Positions 1-5,894 of a stretch of 7,018 bases of DNA are shown here, one piece after another (within the stretch, counting starts at the first letter, position 1; each line of letters starts with the position of its first letter). Position numbers and translations under genes: made by a program. The notes beneath the pieces were generated by a model. The model was not told where the DNA came from and made no database searches. It saw nothing but the letters and a program-made list of their open reading frames with translations. Origin of the DNA: Lentisphaeria bacterium (GTDB taxonomy: Bacteria > Verrucomicrobiota > Lentisphaeria > Victivallales > UBA1829); assembly GCA_017540385.1 (NCBI GenBank), contig JAFYBD010000053.1, forward strand, positions 1 through 7,018, in the 5' to 3' direction.

Positions 1-66
1 AGCATCAACATCGAGTTCTATGCTCCCGAAACCGACAAGGAGGCCATGGCGCACGTCCAGCCGTAA
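1..66 (+). CDS. C-terminal end of an unidentified protein (5' partial)
   Basis: Frame 1 is open from the left edge of the window and ends at a TAA at 64-66. The 21 visible codons read SINIEFYAPETDKEAMAHVQ followed by P. This is too little to recognise a family, and no motif, membrane segment or signal can be judged. The reading is supported by position: the stop is followed about 30 nt later by a clear rho-independent terminator at 98-136, which is what the end of a forward transcription unit looks like. The start and most of the gene lie outside the window, so function cannot be stated. Confidence 0.6.
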   Translation, partial: SINIEFYAPETDKEAMAHVQP

Positions 67-97
67 GCTCCGACCCGTTTTCATCAACGGTCATTTC

Positions 98-136
98 GAC
101 CCGGCGAGATCCCCGCGACCTCCGCCGGGTCTTTTC
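98..136 (+). terminator. Rho-independent terminator of the upstream partial gene
   Basis: A perfect 9-bp GC-rich inverted repeat pairs GACCCGGCG (98-106) with CGCCGGGTC (123-131) across a 16-nt loop. TTTTC follows immediately at 132-136. It lies 31 nt after the TAA at 64-66, so it should end the transcript entering from the left. The T-tract is short, but stem quality and position are convincing. Confidence 0.75.
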
Positions 137-187
137 GTTCCTTCAGCGGCATCCCCTCAACGTGCCGACTGCGGGCGAAAACGGCGA

Positions 188-244
188 TTTACCCCTTTAA
201 TCCGGGTTTTCGAATCAATTTTCCGAAAAAAGGGGTGAAACCCG
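188..244. repeat. Overlapping inverted repeats upstream of the regulator promoter
   Basis: Two competing inverted repeats occupy the gap before the AraC-type gene. ACCCCTTT (191-198) pairs perfectly with AAAGGGGT (229-236), and the stem can extend to 188-198/229-239 with one wobble pair. Separately, CGGGTTT (203-209) pairs with AAACCCG (238-244). The second repeat ends one base before the predicted -35 box at 246, so an operator role, perhaps autoregulatory, is possible. No function is shown by the sequence alone, and chance cannot be excluded in this homopolymer-rich stretch. Confidence 0.3.
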
Positions 245-245
245 T

Positions 246-274
246 TTGCGAAAGACGAGATAAAAGGTTATATT
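246..274 (+). promoter_or_regulatory. Putative sigma70-type promoter for the AraC-family gene
   Basis: TTGCGA at 246-251 and TATATT at 269-274 are separated by 17 nt, the optimal sigma70 spacing. Each hexamer matches its consensus at four or five positions. Transcription would begin near 281, leaving a leader of about 40 nt before the ATG at 323. It is the only well-spaced promoter-like pair I see in the gap between the upstream terminator and the gene. Confidence 0.5.
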
Positions 275-322
275 TACATCTGCTGGAGCAATCATCTATC
301 GCAGCATGGGAAGATACCCCCT

Positions 323-1171
323 ATGAGCAAAGCACCGTCCGGAGTCCGAAAAATACGAGTCATGCCGAATGTGCTCAACGTGTACCTCAGTCCGTACCGT
401 GGAGACGTTTCGGCGTGCCGCCAGCACCTCCACCCCGACGAGTACGAATGGTTCCATTGCTGCGAAGGCGGCGGGATCCAGGCGGTCGGCCAGTGGCGGG
501 GCAGGGGGAAACCGGGCGATACGCTGCTGATCCCGCCCGGCATGCCGCATGTCTTCTGCGCGTCGGAAGAGGGGTGCCGGACCGAGGTGCTGATGCTCTC
601 CGTGCGGTATTTCTCCGGGGACGACGCGTCTTCGTCCGAGGCGACGTTCCTGCTGGAGCACCTCGCGCAGTTCGTGGAGAAAAACGGCTATCTGCTGCCG
701 TTGAACGACGCCGACCGGAAATCCTGCGGCGCGCTCTTCCACTCGATCCTGGACCTGCAGGAGAAACCGGCGTTCGGCAACGCCCTGCGGATCAATTCGC
801 TGATCGGAAACCTGCTCGAGATCGGGTTCCATCTGCCGGAACCTCCACGCCGTCCGTATGCGGTGGATTCGGGCGCATCGGAACGCCGCATTTCCGAACT
901 GCTCTTCTACCTCGACAGCATGTACGTGCAGCCGGTTACGGTGGAGGACGCTCTGGAGATCACCGGCATGAGCCGGAGCTCGTTCCACCTGCATTTCCAG
1001 CAGGCGACCGGGCAGACGTTCTGCCAGTACCTGAACGATCTGCGTCTAGCCGTGGCGGACCATCTGATCCGGGACGGAGTACCGCCCGACGAAGCAGCGA
1101 AACGCAGCGGATTCACGAGCCGGAGCAACTATTACCAGCAGCGTCGCAACCGGCGCGCCGAGAGGGACTGA
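323..1171 (+). CDS. AraC-family transcriptional regulator with truncated second HTH
   Basis: This 282-residue protein has AraC/XylS architecture. The N-terminal sensing part resembles a cupin ligand pocket: HPDEYEWFH at about 38-45, and PGDTLLIPPGMPHVF at about 64-78 is the typical cupin turn. The C-terminal DNA-binding part begins near 187. The first HTH is well kept (VTVEDALEITGMSRSSFHLHF, 206-225), followed by ATG and YLNDLRL. The second HTH starts normally (DEAAKRSGFTSRSNYYQ, 256-272) but then reads QRRNRRAERD and stops, lacking the usual F-R-R-x-x-G-x-S-P-x-x-(Y/F)-R ending. Another frame just downstream encodes RREGLSP, so a frameshift is likely. The ATG at 323 is preceded by GGGAAGA (308-314); the next ATG at 362 has no well-spaced Shine-Dalgarno. 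Its target and ligand are unknown. DNA binding may be weakened or lost. Confidence 0.8.
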   Translation: MSKAPSGVRKIRVMPNVLNVYLSPYRGDVSACRQHLHPDEYEWFHCCEGGGIQAVGQWRGRGKPGDTLLIPPGMPHVFCASEEGCRTEVLMLSVRYFSGDDASSSEATFLLEHLAQFVEKNGYLLPLNDADRKSCGALFHSILDLQEKPAFGNALRINSLIGNLLEIGFHLPEPPRRPYAVDSGASERRISELLFYLDSMYVQPVTVEDALEITGMSRSSFHLHFQQATGQTFCQYLNDLRLAVADHLIRDGVPPDEAAKRSGFTSRSNYYQQRRNRRAERD

Positions 1172-1186
1172 GCCCCTTCCCGCCGT

Positions 1187-1227
1187 GCAAAGAAAAGGAC
1201 GGTTCCCGGATGACCGGAAACCGTCCT
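1187..1227 (-). terminator. Terminator of the RRM protein gene, possibly bidirectional
   Basis: A 14-bp stem (1196-1209 with 1214-1227) closes on an ATGA tetraloop. The single irregular position (C1205/A1218) is a C-A mismatch in a forward transcript but a G-U pair in a reverse transcript. In the reverse direction the stem is followed by TTTTCTTTGC (complement of 1187-1196), a proper T-rich tail; forward it is followed only by GAATCGTTTC. It begins 24 nt beyond the RRM stop codon, so its main role is ending that gene. It may also stop read-through from the convergent AraC gene. Confidence 0.75.
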
Positions 1228-1250
1228 GAATCGTTTCTGCGGATCTGAAC

Positions 1251-1523
1251 TCAGAAGCGTCTGGGGCCGCGGGGGCGATCCTCTTTCGGACGCGCCTCGT
1301 TCACGCGGACATTGCGGCCTCCGAGCGGCTTGCCGTCAAGCCCCTCGATCGCGGCTTTGGCTTCCTCGTCGTTGGACATATCGACGAAACCGAAGCCCTT
1401 GGAGCGGCCGGTGTCGCGGTCCATGATGACGGTGGCGGATTCAACGGCTCCGAACGCCTCGAAGGCGGCCTTGAGTTCGTCGTTGGTGGTGGCAAATGCG
1501 AGATTGCCCACGTACAGTCTCAT
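1251..1523 (-). CDS. Single-RRM RNA-binding protein (bacterial Rbp/glycine-rich RNP type)
   Basis: This 90-residue protein is essentially one RNA recognition motif. RNP2 is LYVGNL (3-8) and RNP1 is KGFGFVDM (42-49), with the aromatic residues Y4, F44 and F46 that stack on RNA bases. The rest follows the fold: NDELKAAFEAFG helix 1, TVIMDRDTGRSKGFGFV strands 2-3, DEEAKAAIEGLDGKPLGGR helix 2, and NVRVNEARP strand 4. A short basic tail, PRGPRRF, replaces the long glycine-rich tail of plant homologues. Such stand-alone RRM proteins occur in cyanobacteria and several other phyla including the PVC group; the cyanobacterial ones are often cold-regulated and are presumed to act as cytoplasmic RNA chaperones or mRNA-binding factors. 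AAAGGA (complement of 1532-1537) lies 8 nt from the ATG and supports the start. The gene is monocistronic, with its own terminator and a predicted long leader. Confidence 0.93.
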   Translation of the reverse strand: MRLYVGNLAFATTNDELKAAFEAFGAVESATVIMDRDTGRSKGFGFVDMSNDEEAKAAIEGLDGKPLGGRNVRVNEARPKEDRPRGPRRF

Positions 1524-1764
1524 TGTTTTTGTCCTTTCGCGGTTATTCCGCTTGGTAAATCTGGCGGGACGGACCTTTTCGGGCTGGCGGTCTGGAATTC
1601 ATTGCGATGGAGGACGGCGCAACTGAATGCACTGGAGCGACCCGCTGAAGAAGGCTTCATATTGAATAACCTGCGCATTGACCGAACAGTATATCCTAAG
1701 CAGTCCCGCACGGCTGAGCGGAGTGGATCCGGTGATCCAGCCCGTTGTGCGGTCTGTCGCAAGA
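1524..1764 (-). promoter_or_regulatory. Predicted long 5' leader of the RRM gene
   Basis: Between the RRM start codon and its best promoter lie about 240 nt with no coding sequence I can support; the open frames here are short and without recognisable features. If the promoter at 1772-1800 is correct, this stretch is transcribed as an untranslated leader. It contains a small perfect hairpin (1724-1729 with 1734-1739, 4-nt loop) and several C/G-rich segments that could pair, but I cannot recognise any known riboswitch. A long leader would fit post-transcriptional, for example temperature-dependent, control, which is inference only. Confidence 0.35.
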
Positions 1765-1771
1765 TTGCAAT

Positions 1772-1800
1772 ACCATACACCGCGCAAAAGAAAAAGTCAA
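1772..1800 (-). promoter_or_regulatory. Putative sigma70-type promoter for the RRM gene
   Basis: Read on the reverse strand, TTGACT (complement of 1795-1800) and TATGGT (complement of 1772-1777) are exactly 17 nt apart. The -35 matches TTGACA at five positions and the -10 retains the key TA and final T of TATAAT. The start site would be near 1765. It is the best reverse-strand promoter I can find in the gap. Confidence 0.55.
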
Positions 1801-1904
1801 GCATAATTTTGCGGAAAAATATGGAAAATCACGTGAAATGAATATAAAACAGGGTTAAAACGATCCGGAAACACGACGAAAACGGGGAAAATTCAGGAAC
1901 GGTC

Positions 1905-1934
1905 TTGACGTTTCGCCGGAATGTAGTATATTAT
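1905..1934 (+). promoter_or_regulatory. Putative sigma70-type promoter of the pyrK-pyrD operon
   Basis: TTGACG at 1905-1910 is followed by overlapping -10 candidates: TATATT at 1927-1932 (16-nt spacer) or TATTAT at 1929-1934 (18-nt spacer). Both sit in an AT-rich island inside high-GC sequence. Transcription would begin near 1940, about 70 nt before the pyrK ATG at 2009. It faces away from the RRM promoter, so the gap holds two divergent promoters about 105 nt apart. Confidence 0.65.
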
Positions 1935-1959
1935 TGACATGTGTATCAAGACAGATTCC

Positions 1960-1979
1960 GGGGTCCCCGGCGGGACCTC
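1960..1979 (+). promoter_or_regulatory. Leader hairpin upstream of the pyrK ribosome-binding site
   Basis: An 8-bp stem (1960-1967 with 1972-1979, one G-U pair) closes on a CGGC tetraloop in the roughly 70-nt leader, ending 14 nt before the Shine-Dalgarno AGGAGT (1994-1999). The ATTTCCC that follows is a poor terminator tail, so it is not a convincing attenuator. It could stabilise the mRNA or affect translation, but regulation by pyrimidines is not demonstrated by this sequence. Confidence 0.4.
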
Positions 1980-2008
1980 ATTTCCCCCAGAACAGGAGTA
2001 AAATCTTC

Positions 2009-2797
2009 ATGAACGATTTACCATGCCCCATCCTGCAATGCGGCGTGCTTCACGGCGCGTACCACTGGATCGTATTCCATGCGCCCCACGTGACGGCCGA
2101 TGCGCTGCCCGGCCAGTTCGTGCACATCCGAATCGGCAATTCGCCCGAGCACATCCTGCGGAGGCCCTTCAGCATCTCCGACGCAGACCCCGACACCGGC
2201 GAGCTCACGATCGTCTTCAAGGTCGTGGGCGCCGGGACGGAACTCCTGGCGAAGATGAAGCCGGGGGACAAATGCGACGTCATGGGGCCGCTCGGCACGC
2301 ATTACTGGGTGCCGGACGACGACGTGTATCCGGTCATCGTGGCCGGCGGCTACGGCGCGGCCTCGACGCTCTTCCTCGCGTCCTGTGCTCCGCTGCCGGG
2401 GATCGTGTTCATCGGAGCGAAAACGAAATCCGATTTCATCCTGCTCGACGAATACAAGGAACTCGGCTGGCGCGTGGAAGTCGCCACGGACGACGGTTCG
2501 AGGGGATACCGCGGACGCGTGACCGACCTCATGGCGAGCTTCACGAAGAACTTCCCCGCGAACTCCATGGTGTACGGCTGCGGCCCCGCGCCCATGCTCT
2601 ACGACCTCGTGAAGAAGACCGACAAGATCGGCATCCGGTGCCAGGTCAGCATGGACCAGCACATGGGCTGCGGCGTCGGGGCGTGTTACGCCTGCGTGAT
2701 CAAGGTGGTCGACAAGGATTCGCCCGAAGGCTGGCGCTATTCGCGCAGCTGCAAGGAAGGCGTGGTCTATCCCTCGGAGGAGGTGTACTGTGGCTGA
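2009..2797 (+). CDS. pyrK: Dihydroorotate dehydrogenase B electron-transfer subunit PyrK
   Basis: PyrK is the FAD/2Fe-2S subunit of the class 1B dihydroorotate dehydrogenase, passing electrons from PyrD's FMN to NAD+ in the cytoplasm during UMP synthesis. The 262-residue length is normal. In order it shows a ferredoxin-reductase FAD barrel with RRPFS (51-55), a nucleotide-binding segment starting VAGGYGAAS (111-119), YGCGP (189-193), and the C-terminal 2Fe-2S motif MGCGVGACYAC plus RSCKEG, giving cysteines 221, 226, 229 and 248. All four are present, so the subunit looks functional. The ATG at 2009 is chosen because AGGAGT (1994-1999) precedes it by 9 nt; an upstream in-frame TTG at 1934 lies inside the promoter. 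It overlaps pyrD by 8 nt, which suggests coupled translation of the two partners in equal amounts. Confidence 0.95.
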   Translation: MNDLPCPILQCGVLHGAYHWIVFHAPHVTADALPGQFVHIRIGNSPEHILRRPFSISDADPDTGELTIVFKVVGAGTELLAKMKPGDKCDVMGPLGTHYWVPDDDVYPVIVAGGYGAASTLFLASCAPLPGIVFIGAKTKSDFILLDEYKELGWRVEVATDDGSRGYRGRVTDLMASFTKNFPANSMVYGCGPAPMLYDLVKKTDKIGIRCQVSMDQHMGCGVGACYACVIKVVDKDSPEGWRYSRSCKEGVVYPSEEVYCG

Positions 2798-3713
2798 TCT
2801 GAAAGTCAAACTGGGACCGCTCTCGCTGAAGAACCCGGTCATGACCGCGTCCGGCACGTTCGGATACGGCTCCGAATACGAAGATTTCTACCCCGCAAAG
2901 AAGCTCGGCGCGGTGGTCGTGAAGGGCATCGCTCCGTGGCCGTCCAACGGCAACGCCGCTCCCCGTGTGGCCGAGGTCATGGGGGGCATGCTGAACGCCA
3001 TCGGCCTGCAGGGGCCCGGCGTGGACGCGTTCCTGACCGACAAACACTATCTGCCGCACCTCAAGGAGACCGGCGCGACCGTGATCGTGAACATCTGGGG
3101 CAAATCGCCCGAGGATTACGCGCTCGTGGCCAAACGACTCGAGGAGGAAAAGAATGCCATCGCGGCAATCGAGATCAACGTCTCCTGCCCGAACGTAAAA
3201 GAAGGCGGGCTGTCGTTCGGTACCGATCCGAAGACGATGGCCGGAGTGGTCGCCGCCGTCCGCAAGGCCACGACCATCCCGCTCATCACGAAGCTGAGCC
3301 CGAACGTCCCCCGCATCGCCGATTTCGCAAAGGCCGCACAGGACGCCGGAAGCGACATCCTGAGCCTCATCAATACGATCCCCGCGATGGCGATCGACGT
3401 GGAAACGCGCCGTCCGAAGATCGCGAACGTGACCGGCGGCATGAGCGGTCCCGCGATCAAACCGGTCGCGATCAAGCTCGTTTACGAAGCGTCGAAAGCC
3501 GTTTCCATCCCGATCATCGGCATGGGCGGCATCATGAGCGGACTGGACGCGATCGAATTCATGCTCGCGGGCGCTTCGGCGGTCGCGGTCGGCACCGCGA
3601 TCTTCGCCGATCCGAGAGCGCCGCTCAAGATCATCGACGAGATCAACGACTACCTGAATTCCCACAGCATCCGATCCGTCCGCGACATCATCGGCCAGGT
3701 CAGGATCGACTGA
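2790..3713 (+). CDS. pyrD: Dihydroorotate dehydrogenase B catalytic subunit (class 1B)
   Basis: This enzyme oxidises (S)-dihydroorotate to orotate on FMN, the fourth step of de novo pyrimidine synthesis, and works as a complex with PyrK. The 307-residue protein is a full-length TIM-barrel DHODH. Visible landmarks are VMTASGTFGYG (17-27), VVKGI with K45, NAIGLQGPG (69-77), NVSCPN with the class 1 catalytic cysteine C133, TKLSPN (167-172), INTIPAM (194-200), and the FMN phosphate-binding GMGGIMSG (244-251) and AVAVGTAIF (264-272). Cysteine rather than serine as catalytic base, together with adjacent pyrK, places it in class 1B. The G75 of GLQGPG replaces an asparagine frequent in the family. 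The start is GTG at 2790, with a strong GGAGGAGG (2776-2783) located inside the pyrK coding sequence. Confidence 0.96.
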   Translation: MADLKVKLGPLSLKNPVMTASGTFGYGSEYEDFYPAKKLGAVVVKGIAPWPSNGNAAPRVAEVMGGMLNAIGLQGPGVDAFLTDKHYLPHLKETGATVIVNIWGKSPEDYALVAKRLEEEKNAIAAIEINVSCPNVKEGGLSFGTDPKTMAGVVAAVRKATTIPLITKLSPNVPRIADFAKAAQDAGSDILSLINTIPAMAIDVETRRPKIANVTGGMSGPAIKPVAIKLVYEASKAVSIPIIGMGGIMSGLDAIEFMLAGASAVAVGTAIFADPRAPLKIIDEINDYLNSHSIRSVRDIIGQVRID

Positions 3714-3728
3714 ACCGGGGGAGCGCGC

Positions 3729-4526
3729 ATGGATTACCTCCGGGACATTCAGGACATCGCCCGCATGGCCGGCGCAGAGGCGATGAAATACTTCACGCAC
3801 ATCAAGGAGAACGCCATCTCCTGCAAGAGCACCCCGCGCGACATCGTGTCGACCGCCGACAAGGCCGTGGAAACGCTCATCGCGGGCGAAATCCACAGGA
3901 GATTCCCGGGGCACGGGATGTTCGGCGAGGAATACGGCCGCAGCGACGCCGACTCGCCGTTCTGCTGGGTGGTCGACCCCATCGACGGCACGCAGTCGTT
4001 CGTCCACGGGCACCCGTTCTTCTCCATCTCCATCGCCCTGAAGGAAAACGGCGTGACGATCGCCGGATGCGTCTACGCGCCCAGACTCGGCATGATGTTC
4101 TCGGCCGAGAAAGGCAAGGGGGCGTTCGAGGACGGCCGGCCGATCCATGTGTCCGGCTGCGACTCGCTCTCGAAGGCCGTGGCAGCCACCGGATTCGCGT
4201 GTCTGCGCGCCGGACTGGCGAAAAACAACATGCCGATCATCGACCGCGTGTTCCCGGCCGTCTCCGACGTGAAACGCTGCGGTTCGGCCGCGCTGGACCT
4301 GTGTTTCGTGGCGTCCGGCCGCGTCGACGTGTACTGGGAGATCGCGCTGAAGGAATACGACGTGGCGGCCGGGGCGCTGATCGCGTCCGAGGCCGGCGCG
4401 ACGGTGCTGGACATGAACGGCGGCACGAATTATCCCTCGGAGGGCATCCTCTGCACGAACGCCCCGCTCGTGCCGGTCATGCTGGAGCATTTCAAGGCCG
4501 CGCTGGGGACCATCGACCCCGCGTGA
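3729..4526 (+). CDS. Inositol-monophosphatase-family phosphatase
   Basis: This 265-residue protein belongs to the Mg2+/Li+-sensitive phosphomonoesterase superfamily (SuhB, HisN, CysQ, FBPase relatives). Expected metal ligands are present: D44 in STADKAVE, E67 in FGEE, D83 and D86 in WVVDPIDGT (80-88), and D211 in EYDVAAGALIASEAGA. GSAALDLCFVASGRVD (185-200) is the usual central strand-helix segment. The substrate cannot be fixed: inositol-1-phosphate, histidinol-phosphate and other small phosphates are all hydrolysed by relatives. DGTQSF at 86-91 replaces the DGTxNF of classical inositol monophosphatases and resembles some histidinol-phosphatase-type members. The ATG at 3729 follows GGGGGAG (3717-3723) by 5 nt and lies 15 nt after the pyrD stop, so it is almost certainly co-transcribed with pyrKD. 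No direct step in pyrimidine synthesis needs it. Confidence 0.9.
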   Translation: MDYLRDIQDIARMAGAEAMKYFTHIKENAISCKSTPRDIVSTADKAVETLIAGEIHRRFPGHGMFGEEYGRSDADSPFCWVVDPIDGTQSFVHGHPFFSISIALKENGVTIAGCVYAPRLGMMFSAEKGKGAFEDGRPIHVSGCDSLSKAVAATGFACLRAGLAKNNMPIIDRVFPAVSDVKRCGSAALDLCFVASGRVDVYWEIALKEYDVAAGALIASEAGATVLDMNGGTNYPSEGILCTNAPLVPVMLEHFKAALGTIDPA

Positions 4527-4557
4527 CCATCATCTTTTTCTGAAGCGGAGAAACACC

Positions 4558-5877
4558 ATGACAGACGAAACGACCACGACAGCTGCCGCACCCGCGGAGG
4601 AGCCGTCGAATCACGATACCGCGACCGCCCCCGCGGCCGAACAGGCCCAGCGGACGGAAACCGCCGCGACCGAGAGCAATTTCGGCGCAGACGAGGACAA
4701 CTTCGGAGCAGGCGAAGACAATTTCGGCGGGTTCGAGGACAATTTCGACCTCGGGGAACAGCAGCAGGCGGTCGGGACCATTCAGCCGCCGCCGAGCGCG
4801 ACGCCGAAGAAGCCCGCGGAAACTGTCCGGAAACGCGCGGAAAGCGACGTCTCCGCGACGATGACCGGTCACGCCATGCCCGCAGCGGCTCCGGCGGAAC
4901 CCCCGCAGCAGACCGCCCCGGACGCGAATACGAAGCCGGGCTCGAAGGAGGAACAGCTCTTCAAACAGTTCGGGCTCCTGCACGTGCCCCCGAAATTCTG
5001 CGACTATTCCCTCGGATTCCGCCTGTACATGGCGAACCGTCCGACCGCGCTGAAGACGCTCGAACCGCTCCTCGCCGACGAGGCCAGCGTGAACGCCGTG
5101 CGGCTCGGCCTGAGGCGCATCCAGGCGTTCCCGACCCCGGAATTCCGCAACGTGGTGTTCTACTATCCCCTCGGCATGACGACCGAGAGCGAACGCAAGG
5201 ACTGGGAGGAGCATCTGAAGAAACGCCCCGAGTACGAAGCGATCGCGAAAGGCAAATTCCCGTATTTCGACCCGCCGCAGTTCTTCTATAAACACGGCGC
5301 GATCTACCTCGACAAGGCCGTGACCGACCGCCTGTCCGGCGGCGTCTTCTACCAGTGCGGCGCATTCTGCGGGGCTTCGGCCATCGTGATGAGCCAGTTC
5401 AACCCCGCGAAGATTTACGCCTTCGAACCCTCGGTCGGCAATCAGCTCTTCCTGCGGGCGAACGTGACCCGCGCGAACTTGAAGACCCTTGAGATGTACC
5501 AGATCGCCATCGGCGACAAGCCCGGAAAGCTCACCCTGAACGCCGACCGCGACAAGGAAGGCAAGCCGTGCCGGACGCAGGTTCCGCTGGTGCCCCTGGA
5601 CCTCTTCGAGGAAAAGAAAGCCGTGCAGGGACGCGTGGCCTGGATTCAGGCCGACGTCGGCGGCGCGGGGCTCCGCGTGGTGAAAGGCGCGGAGAAGATC
5701 ATCAAGCGCGACAAGCCGCTGCTCACGATCGGCATTTACCATCACCCGGAGGAGTTCTTCGAGACCGCTCCGCTGCTGCATGAATGGGTGCCCGAATACA
5801 AGTTCCTCGTGCGGCGCTGCCAGTGCAATCCGGGCATCACGTACAGCGGCATCACGCTGATCGCGTACATCCCGTAA
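4558..5877 (+). CDS. FkbM-methyltransferase-like protein with disordered repeat N-terminus
   Basis: This 439-residue protein has three parts. Residues 1-130 are low complexity, rich in A, T, E, P and Q, with four DNFG-type heptads (40-67), and are probably disordered. Residues 131-255 are a helical/mixed region I do not recognise beyond its usual place before the FkbM core. Residues 256-439 match the FkbM methyltransferase fold: VFYQCGAFCGASA (263-275), KIYAFEPS (285-292), IAIGD (316-320), WIQADVGGAG (362-371), then KPLLTIGIYHHPEEFF and HEWVPEYKF. Several normally acidic positions are changed: D to Q266 and D to A273 in motif I, and the DxEGxE signature becomes DVGGAG. E290 and D366 remain. 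SAM binding or catalysis may therefore be altered. It has no signal peptide or membrane segment. The ATG follows GGAG (4547-4550), 31 nt after the phosphatase stop. The substrate is unknown. Confidence 0.8.
   Translation: MTDETTTTAAAPAEEPSNHDTATAPAAEQAQRTETAATESNFGADEDNFGAGEDNFGGFEDNFDLGEQQQAVGTIQPPPSATPKKPAETVRKRAESDVSATMTGHAMPAAAPAEPPQQTAPDANTKPGSKEEQLFKQFGLLHVPPKFCDYSLGFRLYMANRPTALKTLEPLLADEASVNAVRLGLRRIQAFPTPEFRNVVFYYPLGMTTESERKDWEEHLKKRPEYEAIAKGKFPYFDPPQFFYKHGAIYLDKAVTDRLSGGVFYQCGAFCGASAIVMSQFNPAKIYAFEPSVGNQLFLRANVTRANLKTLEMYQIAIGDKPGKLTLNADRDKEGKPCRTQVPLVPLDLFEEKKAVQGRVAWIQADVGGAGLRVVKGAEKIIKRDKPLLTIGIYHHPEEFFETAPLLHEWVPEYKFLVRRCQCNPGITYSGITLIAYIP
4675..4758 (+). repeat. Four tandem 21-bp units encoding DNFG-type acidic heptads
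   Basis: Inside the FkbM-like gene, four consecutive in-frame units encode SNFGADE, DNFGAGE, DNFGGFE and DNFDLGE (residues 40-67). The NF pair is kept in all four, and each unit ends in E. At DNA level the units are similar but diverged, especially at third positions and after the NFG core, so the repeat is old or selected at protein level. It is flanked by alanine/proline-rich sequence. Confidence 0.85.
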
Positions 5878-5894
5878 GCATCCGGCAAAACACG

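Noticed and set aside
20..238. A 72-codon forward frame starting at 20
   Set aside because: It overlaps the end of the partial gene and runs through the terminator hairpin; composition is R/P-rich with no ribosome-binding site.
235..1248. A 337-codon forward frame overlapping the AraC gene
   Set aside because: Most of it is an arginine/proline-rich shadow. Only its end (RREGLSP) looks meaningful, and that is treated as the frameshifted tail of the AraC gene.
1602..1841. Short open frames on both strands in the gap between the RRM gene and pyrK
   Set aside because: No family resemblance and no convincing ribosome-binding sites; the stretch is better explained as promoter and leader sequence.
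1934..2008. An N-terminal extension of pyrK from a TTG at 1934
   Set aside because: The TTG overlaps the -10 region of the promoter, and a good Shine-Dalgarno supports the ATG at 2009.
2700..4490. A 596-codon reverse open frame opposite pyrD and the phosphatase
   Set aside because: It is antisense to two genes with complete family motifs, and its translation is H/D/R/G-rich with no recognisable domain, as expected of a shadow frame in high-GC DNA.
2936..4543. A 535-codon forward frame overlapping pyrD and the phosphatase
   Set aside because: It is extremely arginine/histidine-rich, lacks domains, and crosses the pyrD stop and the next gene's ribosome-binding site.
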